From Siphonodentalium dalli (Eukaryota > Mollusca > Scaphopoda > Gadilida > Siphonodentaliidae): 64,000 nucleotides of DNA. This document shows, piece after piece, positions 23,168 to 35,610 of this stretch (position 1 is its first letter; each line of letters starts with the position of its first letter). Under the pieces are notes generated by a model. That model did no database searches. It had not been told where the DNA came from and worked only from the letters and a program-made list of their open reading frames with translations. The translations under genes and the position numbers were made by a program. The stretch spans positions 182,408,796-182,472,795 of the forward strand of contig CP136068.1 in assembly GCA_032622095.1 (NCBI GenBank). Reading direction: 5' to 3'.

Positions 23168-24686
23168 CACTATAAATTGAGTTCTTTCTATTCGTTGCGT
23201 TTTTCCTCACTATAAATTGAGTTCTTTCTATTCGTTGCGTTTTTCCTCACTATACATTGAGTTCTTTCTATCTGTTGCGTTTTTCCTCACTATAAATTGA
23301 GTTCTTTCTACTCGTTGCGTTTTTCCTCATGATAAATTGAGTTCATTCTATTCGTTGCGTTTTTCCTCACTATAATTTGAGTTCTTTCTATTTGTTGAGT
23401 TTTTCCTCACTATAAATTGAGTTCTTTCTATTCGTTGCGTTTTTCCTCACTATAAATTGAGTTCTTTCCATTCGTTTCGTTTTTCCTCACTATAAATTGA
23501 GTTCTTTCTATTCTTTGCGTTTTTCCTCACTATAAATTGAGTTCTTTCTATTCGTTGCGTTTTCCTCACTATAAATTGAGTTTTTTCTATTCGTTGCGTT
23601 CTTCCTAACTATAAATTGAGTTATTTCTATTCGTTGCGTTTTTCCTCACTATAAATTGAGTTCTTCATATTCGTTGCGTTTTTCCTCACTATAAATTGAG
23701 TTCTTTCTATTCGTTGCGTTTTTCATCACTATAAATTGAGTTCTTTCTATTCGTTGCGTTTTTCCTCACTATAAATTGAGTTCTTTCTATTCGTTGCGTT
23801 TTTCCTCACTATAAATTGAGTTCTTTCTATTCGTGTCGATTTTCCTCACTATAAATTGAGTTCTTTCTATTCGTTGCGTTTTTCCTCACTGAAAATTGAG
23901 TTCTTTCTATTCGTTGCGTTTTTCCTCACTATAAATTGAGTTCTTTCTATTCGTTGCGTTTTTCCTCACTATAAATTGAGTTCTTTCTAATCGTTGCGTT
24001 TTTCCTCACTATAAATTGAGTTCTTTCTGTTCGTTGCGTTTTTCCTCACTATAAATTGAGTTCTTTCTATTCGTTGCGTTTTTCCTCACTACAAATTGAG
24101 TTCTTTTTATTCGTTGCGTTTTTCCTCACTATAAATTGAGTTCTTTCTATTCGTTGCGTTTTTCCTCACTATAAATTGAGTTCTTTCTATTCGTTGCGTT
24201 TTTCCTCACTATAAATTGAGTTATTTCCATTCGTTGCGTTTTTCTTCACTATAAATTGAGTTCTTTCTATTCGTTGCGTTTTTCCTCACTATAAATTGAG
24301 TTCTTTCTATTCTTTGCGTTTTTCCTCACTATAAATTGAGTTCTTTCTATTCGTTGCGTTTTTTCTCACTATAAATTGAGTTCTTTCTATTCGTTGCGTT
24401 TTTCCTCACTATAAATTGAGTTCTTTCTATTCGTTGCGTTTTTCCTCACTATAAATTGAGTTCTTTCTATTCGTTGCGTTTTTCCTCACTATAAATTGAG
24501 TTCTTTCTATTCGTTGCGTTTTTCCTCACTATAAACTGAGTTCTTTCTATTCGTTGCGTTTTTCCTCACTATAAATTGAGTTCTTTCTATTCGTTGCGTT
24601 TTTCCTCACTATAAACTGAGTTCTTTCTATTCGTTGCGTTTTTCCTCACTATAAATTGAGTTCTTTCTATTCGTTGCGTTTTTCCT
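23168..24686. repeat. Satellite array, 40-bp unit, about 38 copies
   Basis: The unit is 40 bases: TCACTATAAATTGAGTTCTT followed by TCTATTCGTTGCGTTTTTCC. Copies differ by single substitutions, and one copy near 23,560 is one base short, which shifts the register. Every copy contains a TATAAAT (rarely TATAATT or TATACAT) run. The edges are sharp: unique sequence before 23,168 and after CCTATCTG at 24,690. Open frames through the array are artefacts. Confidence 0.95.
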
Positions 24687-24944
24687 ATCTGTGGTTTCGA
24701 TAATAACGGTTTCGGAATTCGGAAGTTCACAAATCCATCATATACTGATAAGTTAGCAATCGTGTAGCATGGCCTCCATGTGGGACGTGACATAGGCTTA
24801 CGTTTTGTCTATTTGTGGCAATCGAATAATTAGTCGTCGGGAAACACGATAATATTTTGAAACAAAAGTTCTAAGGTATGACATGGTAACCACATCATTA
24901 AGTAAAACATAATCACGACAAGACGAAACATAATCCCCTTACTG

Positions 24945-25005
24945 CGAGTGGGCGAGGTGCGAGTGGGCGAGTGGGTGAGGGGCGAGTGGGCGAGTGGGCG
25001 AGTAG
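24945..25005. repeat. GC-rich minisatellite, GAGTGGGC-like unit
   Basis: About seven imperfect units of GAGTGGGCGAG(T) and variants with GAGGGGC and GAGGTGC. It is markedly GC-richer than its surroundings. It lies just left of the 25,055-26,070 repeat. Confidence 0.7.
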
Positions 25006-25054
25006 TCGTCAATGTTTCGAAAGGTTTGTGAACCATCCGGCTGAGTGTATGTCA

Positions 25055-26070
25055 TCGCGGGCCGCAAATAACTTGCTACCCTCGAGGGTAACATTTCGAA
25101 AGTTGTTGACCGCTCAGCGATTACCAGTAAACATAGAAATACGGAGTGCTCAACGTGCAGAGATTCCATCACAGCACTCTATCAATTTCCTAAAAAATGT
25201 CATATTATAAATCCCATTGTTTCGTAACAACCTCGAAATCTGATGTTTGCTAATTTGCATAATTGTTGTGTTTAATTTGCAATTAAAGCTGGCTATGTAT
25301 AAATTGTCTCATCACGGACATAAATCCGTTATAAGGTGTAGTTTTCCTATTGAACCTTGTTATATCAATGAACGAATACCGTGGAACAAATAGATAAACC
25401 TTGTTATGCAGTTGGTATTTATTGCACACACGATGTACATACGTTTCTGATCCAAAATTCAAATAGTCACTCTTTATTGTTAGTCAATTGATAATTTCCT
25501 TTCAGTTCGACACTCCTCCGACTTCACAAGAACGTCGTTATGTTGCTGAAAAGTCTATAGCAGTTGTCAAATTCAATTGCACCACTAACACATAAATGTT
25601 AGTTTCACATTTTAGCGTTCTTGAAATTAACACGTCAACCTGCGTCTATGGGCTCATTTAAAACGAAACCAAACATTTCGCCGCTTGGCTACTCTACTTC
25701 GAAATTGCTGTTCTCCTCTTTCCGTGAATCTACGACAAGCAAACTGACCGGACAATGCTGCGCAAATGATGGATGTGTTAATTGATCCACAATTTGAACG
25801 TTTTATTTTCTAAAAAGCGAGGATTCCAACATAAAAGTAACTCTACGAACTGGATTAAATAATATACGCGCACAATTAGGCCTGTCATTATACGGAGGTG
25901 CACGTGTACTCCTTTGTGAGATAACAAACTAGTTGACACCCTTGTTTTCGTGAGACACTGATTTGTCGCCCGCTCTCGACCTGGAATGTCACCATCTGGC
26001 GGCCATCGGGTGACATCCAGGTATCGAGCGGGCGACAAATCACCGTATCTCACTCAATCTCGGGCGACAA
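25055..26070. mobile_element. 1-kb dispersed repeat, copy 1, with terminal hairpin
   Basis: Aligned with 32,365-33,430 in the same orientation. Shared landmarks: TACCCTCGAGGGTAACAT, TTGACCGCTCAGC, ACGCAGAGATTC-like, AAAGC.(G)GCTATGTATAAAT, TATAAGGTGTA, GCAGTTGGTATTT, ACGATGTACATACGTT, TTTCGC.GC.TGGCTACTC, GAAATTGCT.T.CTCCTCTTTCCGTGAA, GCAAACTGACCGGA. The right end (about 25,953-26,057) is an imperfect hairpin around CTCGACCTGGAATGTCACC and its partner. The motif GCGGGCGAYAAATCACC is present near both ends of the family. No transposase is seen, so I treat it as non-autonomous. Confidence 0.8.
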
Positions 26071-27719
26071 TTGTATATTGTGACGCACATCCATGTTTGA
26101 GGCATCATAACTTCGTCAAGTAAGAGCAATCGCAATTAAATGTATACCGCGTGACAACTGTTACAGATGGAATCGGTAATGGTGTATACTGTATTTTATG
26201 AAAAACTTAATTACCAGAATTATAATCCCTCTAACACGAGGAAAATCTGTCTTTTAACGAAACAAATTCTGAACGCTCGACATGATCACATGTCACATTT
26301 TAAGATCCGTGGTTGGTGTATTGGGTCCGAATATCGACCGACTGCAATCATCGCACGTCTAATAACGAACCAAAGAAGATAGTGGAGAAATATATACACC
26401 TTTCTATCGGCACCCCCTGCAGTCTGCATTTATTGGATAATTGCATTGTTTTAAAAATTATCCTAGGCATGGAATGGCATGTCATCAGAAATGAGAAATT
26501 AAATTATCATTATACCAAGCCACCAACCGTAGCAGGGGTGTACATGTAAAATTATCCAGTTCATGGATTGAACCGTGAGCAGAGCCTGATTGAAATACTA
26601 CTGTGTGGCGAGTCACACTTGTCTTCGAGCTATTGATGCCATGCATGCATGGTGTTATGAACGGTTCGTGATGTGATGGGTAAAGTTTGCTCGTAGCCCC
26701 CACTGTAATGAATGTCACACCAGGTTCTACTCATTACTGATAAAGAGCTTGCAATGGGAATTTATATTGATATGATAAATATTTGGTTCAAATTAGGAAT
26801 TGCGGTACCCGGAAATTTGGTCTATAGAATATCATCGGTTTGGTTTTGTCCATCAGTCTGGATCACTTACACACATTTCACCACTTTGAAAAAATGAATG
26901 GTTGCTATTATAGGATCATATTGCTTTTCTCGTGTTCATATATTCTGAAAAAATCTCCCAAAAAATTAGGTCTTAGGCCAAAAAAAGAAGAAAAAGAACA
27001 TATGTTTCTTATTACCCGACCGACCTGTCCAGGCACATTAGGTTTCACTAGTGCAAAATATCCGGGAAAGCTGAATTTTTCAGGGATTAATGAGAACATG
27101 TATATGAACAACTTGGCAAAAGTCCCCTAGAATCCGAGTTGAGCTTTTTGAGATATCATGATTTTTTGTAATTGTGCAAATTCTGACGAAATTCCATTAG
27201 ACCATATGCGAATGCAGTCATATGTAGGCTACTTTATGGACTCAATCTTCAAACATACCCGTCCATCATGAAGCAGGTGTCGATAGATATGCGTAATTGA
27301 TGCTAGAGCTTACTAAGAGTCGATATTCCATAATTGTGATGACATTTATTGGCGAAGGGAGCATATAAATCGCATGGTGATTCAAAAGTTTCCTAACAAA
27401 AGAGGGCGAGTAAAGATATTCAGACGACAATGAGCTAAATATGAACCATTATACTAGAACAGTGGTTAGTTCAAAACAGGCAAGTGATGAGTTATATCGA
27501 ACCATCACCATCCTTAAGATTTTATAGCCGGAAACATAACACTACCCTTTAAAACGTACGCCATGGCTTTGAGTGTCTGAAAGACAAAAATATCACATAA
27601 TAGTCCTGGCGTTTGACATAACAATTGCGCAAATGGTGATAACACTATGAAACTTGGCACATATGTTCCTTATACACTATTAATCATTTTCAGATGTATA
27701 GACGTCGCGGCAGGTCCTT

Positions 27720-28370
27720 CCTTGGCAACGGTCGCTAGGCAACTATCCCACATCGAAGAATTACAAATATGACTGATATTATGGCAGTTTTAACAATCTA
27801 ACCTACGTCATGCAGCATTTTTATGGTGAAAATAATATTAGTTGTTGTGCGAGTGGATCTGGCTGGAAAATTACCATAGTTCTTACTTACAGGGGTGGTA
27901 ACGGTTGATAGGGACATACCCGAAATCGAAACATGCCGAGCTGACTGATATTATGGTAGTTTTGACAAACTAATATAAACTACGTCATTATCATTTTATG
28001 GTGAAACAATTGTAATAGTTATTGTTAGTGTGGGTTCGACTTACTATATATTTCTGGTAACGGTTGCTAGGGACATACCAGACATCGAAAAATGCACACA
28101 TGGCTGATATTATGGTAGTTTTAACAAACTAAACTACGTCAGGTAACACTTTTATATTGAAAACAATTATTATAATTATTGTTAGTGTGAACATGGCAGT
28201 AAAGTTGCCACATTCGTTACCTAACGGGTGTGTAATGGTTGCTATGGACATATCCACATTTGAAAGCACACCATATGTATGAGTTTCTGGTAATTTAACT
28301 GATATAACTGTTTCATAATATGGTATGCGTTTCAGGAAATTTGCATGATATAATTGTTTCATAATATACC
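27720..28370. repeat. Tandem repeat in left arm, about 170-bp period
   Basis: Three to four units each with GGTTGCTAGGGACATACC, ATCGAAA.ATGC, GACTGATATTATGGTAGTTTT, ACAAACTAAACTACGTCA, TTTTATGGTGAAA and TTATTGTTAGTGTG. Starts near 27,725, 27,903, 28,063 and 28,240. Confidence 0.7.
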
Positions 28371-28639
28371 ATATTATGCTTATATTGACAATAATGCATA
28401 TCTAAAGGTTGTTTTGTTGTGTACTGCTGCATTCTCGTGTGATTCTCGTGTGGCAAATAGGTATTGAGGTATCATTATTGCTAGGTAACCACATACCATT
28501 GACAACTCTTTTTTAAACTGACAGACTATTCAGTTAGTTTTATCAGAATCACATACCTGTGTGGAGTTTATTATTGTTTCTTCCATCAATCGATTGTTGG
28601 AATACATTTTAATGAGACATGTAAATATATTGACCCACA

Positions 28640-30340
28640 TTTATGTCGATACCACCTGAACCCCCCACCCCATGGAATCGGACATTCGCACTACATTAGA
28701 CAATGGCATCCATGCAGAACACTCTGTCACGGTGTGGTAGCATCCGCATACCAGTTGCTATACGGTATAAACTAACTGTGTTTCCTTCATATCCATGCCA
28801 TAACTACATATATGTCAATACATGGTCATGAGTCATTTACAAGTCTATAGAAGCTCGTACATGAGCGTGGCCTATATATTTAGACTGAGATACCATGAAC
28901 TACCCTTTGGAACCGGTGACCAACACCCATTTACATGGGCAGCCATGGGCCCATTACCAAACCACAGTTACTAAGGAACAGCATCCAATGACGTGTCTTA
29001 ACTACTGTGTCCATGTCATAGAAAGGGGCCTGGACCGACGATATACTATTTAGGGTTCGTTCTATTGATTTGCCGTATATACCTGGGTACATGTCATGCG
29101 TTCATAACTATAGACACCTGTGTATTTGCACTACATGTGGTGTTCATATGGGTCCATAGCGTATGCGTGGCTGTGGTTATAACCTAGATAGCCATGTAAC
29201 ATGCACATTCATGGGGTGGGTTCATATCTTACATATAAATGTCTGGTAATAAGGTCATAACTAAATCAGCCTGGATCCTTGGGCTGTCCATAGTGGCCCG
29301 TCTCAATTTCCTACCTATATGAGCCTGGGTCCATAGCCAAGCTATGGTGGTGCACACGGCCAATCGATAGGGACCTCCATCCTATAGGGCGTTGGTCGAA
29401 TGGTTGAAAACGGACGTACGTATATGGTATTCATATAGAGACGTGGATCCATGCACATGCATTTTGGTCCATGACTTAACAGTAGGCAGGGGTCCATGTG
29501 TCTCCTATATATGTGGATCAGTCCATTGCCTACCAGCATATATGTGAATCTATGAAATGATTAATAACGCCGGTGCCGTAGCTTTTATTTAGGGACCTGT
29601 GTCCATGTCCTACATATAGGCACCTGTATCACTGCATACATCATTATAGTCACCTGTGTATTAGCACTATTTAAACTTGCATGGGTCTTTGGTGTAGATA
29701 TATCACGTATAAGGGGTGGGTCCATATCCTACATATAGACACCTGCTTATGCCTGGGTACAATGCAATATGGCATACATGTATCGGCCTTGGTCCATGGC
29801 CTACACGTATGGGTATGTGTCCATGGCCAATCCACAGTGCCATATGTGTATGGGCTATTTATAAGGGTCCCCCATCCTTAACTTTCATATATGTGACATC
29901 GGTCCAATATATATATATATAGGTTGGTTTGTCATAAAACTGTCTCATATGTTCATACCATATATAGGTTCCTGAATCAATGGTGCACTAATGTATTGTG
30001 CATCGGACTTGGTCTATGGTATCTTAGTACATGGTCTATCTGTGGGCACTTGGGTATTTGCACCATGTAACAGTGTCATGGTCATGGTCATAGATACCAT
30101 ACATGTATGGTTATATGAAGCGGTCTGGTTCATGGACTATACATATCCTACGGCCATAGTCTATATGTATGGACATGGGTCCTGTGACAATATATGTGCC
30201 TGGGTTCCTAACGTAACTATTGTAGGCTAGGGCCATGGCTAACATATTGATGGCTGACCCTAGCTGTGTTCTTCATATATAGTAGAGTGGGTCCGTGACT
30301 TACATTATATAACTTGCTGTGTGGGTCTATGGCTTATATA
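28640..30340. repeat. Degenerate GGTCCATGG/CCTACATATAT repeat region
   Basis: The phrases GGGTCCAT, CCATGGCCTACA, ATATATGGGCCTGGGT and TATAGACACCTG recur dozens of times at irregular spacing of roughly 40-60 bases. The many short frames rich in CYTHM/VHG are repeat artefacts. It forms the centre of the foldback. Confidence 0.6.
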
Positions 30341-30429
30341 ACTATTATGGCCATGCCTCATATTAAATATAAGCAACAACTTTTCAACTCTCACTTTGAA
30401 TTCCCGATATCTAAACTGATGGAGCATAA

Positions 30430-30985
30430 TGGATAATTGTACCCATATTCTGGTTAGGCTCACACTAACAACATTTATAATTGTTTTCACCATAAAAACG
30501 TTAATACTACCATAATATCAGTCATATGTGCTTTTTTGTATTTCGGGTATGACCCTGGCAACAGTTACCACTCATATAAGTAAGAATTATATGGTATTTT
30601 TTCAGCCAGCTCAACACTAACAACAACTATTATAATTGTTTTCAACATAAAAGTGCTATTAGGTGTAGTTTAGTTTGTTAAAGCTACCATAATATCAGTC
30701 ATATGTGCATTTTTATAGATTGTGTGTGTCCCTAGCAACCGTCAACCCTTGTAAGTAAGAAGTATGGTAATTTGTCAGTCAGGTCAAAACTGACAACAAA
30801 TATGTTCACCATAAACATGCTACACGACGTAGTTTCGTTAGTTAGAACACATATAATATCAGTCATATGCATTAATCCGATGCCGGGTAGTTGCCTAGCA
30901 ACAGTTGCCAAGAAGAGCCTGTTGCAAATGTCGCCACATGTGAAAATGAGCAGTAGCGTATAAGGAACATATGTGCCAAGGTTCA
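30430..30985. repeat. Inverted counterpart of the 170-bp tandem units
   Basis: Contains three units reading CCATAATATCAGTCATATGTGC, the reverse complement of the left-arm core, with CTAGCAAC.GT and CACTAACAACA motifs in matching order. A 125-residue open frame starting at ATG 30,985 lies just beyond; I do not recognise it and doubt it. Confidence 0.65.
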
Positions 30986-32046
30986 TGCTTTTATCGCCCT
31001 CTTCACAGTTGGTGTGTTTTCTACAACAAGCACTTGGACTAGCGGAAGAGCAAAATGTGACGAGAGCTAGTTTAGGGATAGGGTTATGTTTTTACAAGTA
31101 TTTACCACTTATCATAGGTATAGTTGCTAATCCCGCATATGATATTGTAGGAGTGATGTCTGTGCAGTTTTTAAAACAAATTGCTTGCGGCTACGTAACG
31201 AATAGCCCGAGAAATTTGACATCGAATAGGACAGTTTGTCTGAAAAAATCGTCATTTTTTGGTGTCATTATGTTATTTTATATCCATATCCACGAAATTC
31301 ATTCAAATCCCCCCATTGAATTTGTATCTCTGGTTCGAGAATTGTGCATTGAACAATATTGAGTACATTTGGTATATGTTTCGGCTGAAAAATTATATCA
31401 TCCCATTATTCATATGATTGTGAAAAACTTAAACGTTTTTATTTTTTTATGGAAAAAATTGGTAAACTCCGAAAGCTCAACTCCGATTTTAGGGGATTTT
31501 TCGTGACGCATCCGCGATGTTATGGCCTAAATAATATAAAAACAATCAGCTTTCCCGGATTTATTTCCTTACTTTTCCCCATTCACGCCTAATGTGCCTG
31601 GACTACTGCTGAAATTTTCAACACCCAAAAAAACAAACAAAAACTATTTTTGTTAATGCTAAATATATATAATATACTACCATTATATTTACATTAAGCA
31701 GCTTTAATTTTAGACGGATTTTAAAATACATATCCATATGTGGTTGCAGTCTGTAAAACCTGCCTGTGGTAATCTTGTTTGTTCTGCTCCCATGCCTTGT
31801 GGGAAGAAGTCGTATTTCTCATAGAGCATACATGCATGCATGCAGAAATCAGAAAACTTTCTTTTTCAGAATTTAAAGTTTCTCTCCATAGTCAATAAAG
31901 GATCCATAGTGTTTAATTACTAGTATGTATATACAGAGCATAATGATGACTGCATGTCTACCATATCAAACACCCTTCTGTGTTGGGCACTAGGAAGCAC
32001 ATGAAATTATCTACTGGCTGGTTCGGGTGTGTAAAACTTACAACAA

Positions 32047-32125
32047 TATATTTCCATACAGCTCATAGTTCAATGCAAATTGGTTTCTGTGTCTTCCCTT
32101 TTCCGTGTGCATATTGGCACCTTTC
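32047..32125. repeat. Direct repeat flanking the second 1-kb element (left)
   Basis: ATATTTCCATACAGCTCATAGTTCAATGC and GTTTTCTGTGTCTTCCCTTTTCC (about 80 bases) recurs at 33,895-33,965. The two lie on either side of the 32,365-33,430 repeat but several hundred bases away, so they are too far out to be its target-site duplication. Confidence 0.6.
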
Positions 32126-32364
32126 TTCAGTTTGTGGAAATCTCATTTCAATATAAAGTGATGCTAACCCTGTAATCCCATGCACCAGTCAACTGATTTA
32201 TGGAGCCCCTTGTGGCATTTCTAGTATATTAGTGATGCTGATATGGGGATGTTCTAGTCCCCAATTGAACAATTTGGTGTTATTTGAGTTAATAATTGGT
32301 TATTATAGCATTTTGTTATCCTTCATCCCATTTTCCTCTCTGCTGATTGGCTGAGAGTGCGTCA

Positions 32365-33430
32365 CATGGCGGGCGATAAATCACCATATTACCCTCGAGG
32401 GTAACATTGTCTCAGTTATTGACCGCTCAGCTGTTTCCAGCAAACAGAACTACGAAGAACTCTCCACGCAGAGATTCTCTGACAGCTCTCTGATAATTTC
32501 GAAATACACTGTTTTTATAAACCACACTGTTTCATAACAACCGCGAACTGTGGTGTTTGCTACTTTGCATAAGTGTATGTTTTTTATTTGCTATTAAAGC
32601 ACGCTATGTATAAATGGTGTTACCACAGACACATATATGTTATAAGGTGTAATATTCCTATTGGACCTTTTTATATCTATAATAAAGAGCATGGGACAAA
32701 TTGATAAACCTTATTATGCAGTTGGTATTTGCTGCAGACAATTGCACATACGATGTACATACGTTACAACTACGTTTATGTGCTTGATCAAATAGCCACT
32801 CTTTGTTGTTTATCAATTGACTATTTCTTTCTTCAATACATTCCTCAGACTTCAGAGAATACCCGTATGTTGCGTAACAATCTGTGACATATGTCAAATT
32901 CTTTTTTGCATCACTACAACGTGTTAGTTTCACATTTTAGCAATCTGGAAATGAACAAGTCTGTCGGCGTCTTCACGGCCATTAAAATTTGAAACGAAAC
33001 CGAACATTTCGCTGCATGGCTACTCAACTTCGAAATTGCTTTGCTCCTCTTTCCGTGAACCGATTTCCACCATGCAACCAGCAAACTGACCGGAGAATAG
33101 CTGCGCGAATGACGGGTCTGTTAATTGATCCAGATTATGAATATTTTATTTTCTAAATAGCGATGATTCCAACATAAAATTAACTTTTCGAATTGGAGTA
33201 AGAATATATGCGCGCATTTATGCCTGCTATTAAGGAGGTTCGTGTGTACTCCTTTGTCAGATAACAAAACAGTTATCACCCTTGTTTTCGTGAGACACGG
33301 GGATTTGTCGCCGCTCTCGACCTGGAATGTCACCCTCGGGCCTGGCGGCCCTCGGGTGACATTCCAGGTCTCGAACGGGCGACAAATCCCCGTGTCTCAC
33401 TCAATCGCGGGCGATAACTGTATAATATTG
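32365..33430. mobile_element. 1-kb dispersed repeat, copy 2, with terminal hairpin
   Basis: Second copy of the 25,055-26,070 family. It keeps more of the left end (GGCGGGCGATAAATCACC, then TACCCTCGAGGGTAAC). The terminal hairpin at 33,290-33,402 is cleaner here, with arms running from GTGAGACACGGGGATTTGTC through CTCGACCTGGAATGTCACC to the complementary strand. The minus-strand open frames of both copies are alike (LTKTRV...LLS.KGVH, CWN.R.LENK), which reflects shared repeat sequence and is not evidence of a gene. Confidence 0.8.
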
Positions 33431-34259
33431 TTCTTGTCATATGAATATATTCTGAAATATATTCAAAAATGAGGTCTAACTCACCAGATATGCTCAAATG
33501 GCAATGTCAATCTAAACCATGAATATGTATTGGATTTAAACAAAAGTTGGTGTTTTAAATGATATTTCTATTTCATAAATTGCATAAAGCATATGTTTTG
33601 TATCTATGCTTTTGACCAGCAAGGGTCATGATCGGTAAATACAGAGTTAGATATGACATATATGAATTGGACCTACACAGATTGATATTTTGAAGGGTTT
33701 CCCAAGGCTCAGTTGTTCTGTAACATGGAGTTGTGAGGCAGATGTTGGGTTAAATCAGCCAAAGTATACAACATTTTGACCAGAAAGAGATACACTATAT
33801 AGTTAAACCTCTCTAACTAAACACTCACTCCTGACTACATGTATCTATCCTGCAGGAAATGTTCAGATAATAAGTTCAAAATTTCACAAAATACAGTATT
33901 TCCATACAGCCCATAGTTCAATGCAAATTGTTTTCTGTGTCTTCCCTTTTCCCTGTTCATATTATTAGCATGTGGTCCCTTTTTGAGCTTTGCGCATATT
34001 TTTGATTTTCGGGAGCATTTGTTCAGTGGCCCCTTTGTGCATATTTTGATCTTTTAAACATTTTGATTAAAAACAATAAACAAAAACACTATTATATATA
34101 TCCCGAACGGATTGACATATCCTATTCATTAACATTTTGATTTAGAAAATTAGATTTTAAAAAACACAAATAGTATTTTCAATTTCCTATCACATCCGCG
34201 GGAAAATTAAAATTTGATTGGCGAAATGTGGAGCACAAATCCGCGGGAAACCGTTCAGA
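33431..34259. other. No gene recognised
   Basis: AT-rich unique-looking sequence apart from the 80-base direct repeat at 33,895-33,965. Confidence 0.4.
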
Positions 34260-34660
34260 GCATACCAAAAGCGTACCAAGAAAGACAACTCTATCTAATA
34301 CTTACTATCAATAAATAAAATTGTTATATTCAATTTCCTATCACATCCGCCGGGCAATTATAATTTTATTGACTATTTGTAGAACATAACTCCTCGTGAA
34401 AACGATCAGATCAGGGTTCGCGCTGCCGTGGGCCAAATTTGCCAAATGCAAAGAAAAATTAAATTTGCCAAATGCAAAAAAAAATTCAATTTGGCAAACA
34501 AAACAATTCATTTGGGGAAAAAAGATTAATGATCATCTGTTCTCGTAAGTATGGAGGCGATGTACATATATATACACTTTATACCGACATTATTTTCAAC
34601 AATTGCTCCGTATACCAAAAGCGTACCAAGAAGGACAACTCTATCTTGCTAGCACCCTCT
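34260..34660. repeat. Local duplication with AAAAGCGTACCAAGAA motif
   Basis: ATACCAAAAGCGTACCAAGAA followed by GACAACTCTATCT occurs at about 34,263 and again at about 34,614. Between them ATTTGCCAAATGCAAA is repeated at 34,435-34,500. TTTGCCAAAT runs also occur at 55,590-55,650, in AT-rich context. Confidence 0.55.
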
Positions 34661-34822
34661 CAATGGCGGCATTGCATTTCCACATCATATCTACCACGAT
34701 CTTACGATCTAAACACAAACCACTTGTTACACCTTAGCAGACAAATAATATTCAGTCTTCAGTTGTATCTGTATTTTATTCACAAAATAGCTACCTGCTG
34801 TCTTTAAATCGGAAATATTGGC

Positions 34823-35225
34823 AGAAGAGCACACGACCCGTTTGTAATGGTCTGACCTATCACCGTTCTGTGATTGAGAGAAGGGCACACGACCCGTTGG
34901 TAATGGTATGACATATCACGGTTCTGTGATTGTCAGAAGGGCACACGACCCGTGTGTAATGGTCTGACCTATCACCGTTCTGTGATTGAGAGAAGGGCAC
35001 ACGACCCGTTTGTTATGGTATGACCTATCAGCGTTCTGTGATTGTCAGAAGGGCACACGACCCGTGTGTAATGGTCTGACCTATCACCGTTCTGTGATTG
35101 AGAGAAGGCCACACGACCCGTTTGTAAAGGTATGGCCTATCACCGTTCTGTGATTGAGATAAGGGAAGTTGCACACGACCCGTTTGTAATGGAATGACCT
35201 ATCACCTTTATGTGATTGAGAGAAG
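34823..35225. repeat. Tandem repeat, 56-bp unit, about 7 copies
   Basis: Unit AGAAGGGCACACGACCCGTT, TGTAATGGT(C/A)TGACCTATC, ACCGTTCTGTGATTG. Starts at 34,823, 34,879, 34,935, 34,991, 35,047 and 35,103, then a copy with a small insertion near 35,160. Alternate copies share variants (TTTG with GAGAG versus GTGT with GTCAG), suggesting that the array grew in pairs. Confidence 0.85.
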
Positions 35226-35610
35226 TGCATGTATTTGACATAACACCAAAATAACAAGCAACAACAATTATATACATATGGTACATTTTCAATATTTTTT
35301 TCTGAATTAAGACTGCATTTATAGGGGAGGGGTTGAATCAAACTTATTTCTTCCCTGATATTAAAACATTTAAATACGCGGTGAAAAACTTATTCTATAG
35401 TTCCGATAAGTAAACTTACTCGATGCATGAACCCCAAGTTGTCAGAATGACCCGTTTGTACTGATATGACCTTTCACGTTTCTGTGAATGGCATATATGC
35501 AGGTATTTTGGATTAAGATAAAATAACAAGCAAAAGCAATTATATACATACGGTCTTTAATCAATGCTTTTCTGAATTACGACTACATGTGGTGAATTAA
35601 GTCACACTTG
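35225..35610. repeat. Direct duplication of the array's right flank
   Basis: The segment 35,225-35,340 (AAATAACAAGCAACAACAATT, ATATACATA.GGT, TTTCTGAATTAAGACT) recurs at 35,485-35,605. A lone diverged 56-bp unit precedes the second copy at about 35,446. So one unit plus its flank was duplicated. Confidence 0.7.

Larger units (their letters stand above)
26930..31640. mobile_element. 4.7-kb foldback structure with diverged inverted arms
   Basis: Three segments on the left recur inverted on the right, in mirrored order. 27,000-27,160 pairs with 31,470-31,625 (TCCAGGCACATTAGG, TCCGGGAAAGCTGA, CGGAGTTGAGCTTT). 27,630-27,720 pairs with 30,925-31,000 (TTGGCACATATGTTCCTTATA). The left tandem units at 27,720-28,370 pair with inverted units at 30,430-30,925. 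Similarity is patchy, so this is old. The middle, 28,640-30,340, is a degenerate GGTCCATGGCCTACATATAT-type repeat. No transposase is recognised. It may be one foldback element or a nest of several. Confidence 0.65.

Noticed and set aside
23168-24686. CRISPR-like array (40-bp units)
   Set aside because: Units are contiguous with no variable spacers, and the surrounding DNA is eukaryotic with introns and LINEs. It is a satellite.
29342-30230. Several overlapping frames rich in M, H, Y and C
   Set aside because: All are translations of the GGTCCATGG/ACATATAT repeat core.
30985-31362. 125-residue plus-strand frame
   Set aside because: Lies in the right arm of the foldback; no domain, and its counterpart on the left arm is not kept open.
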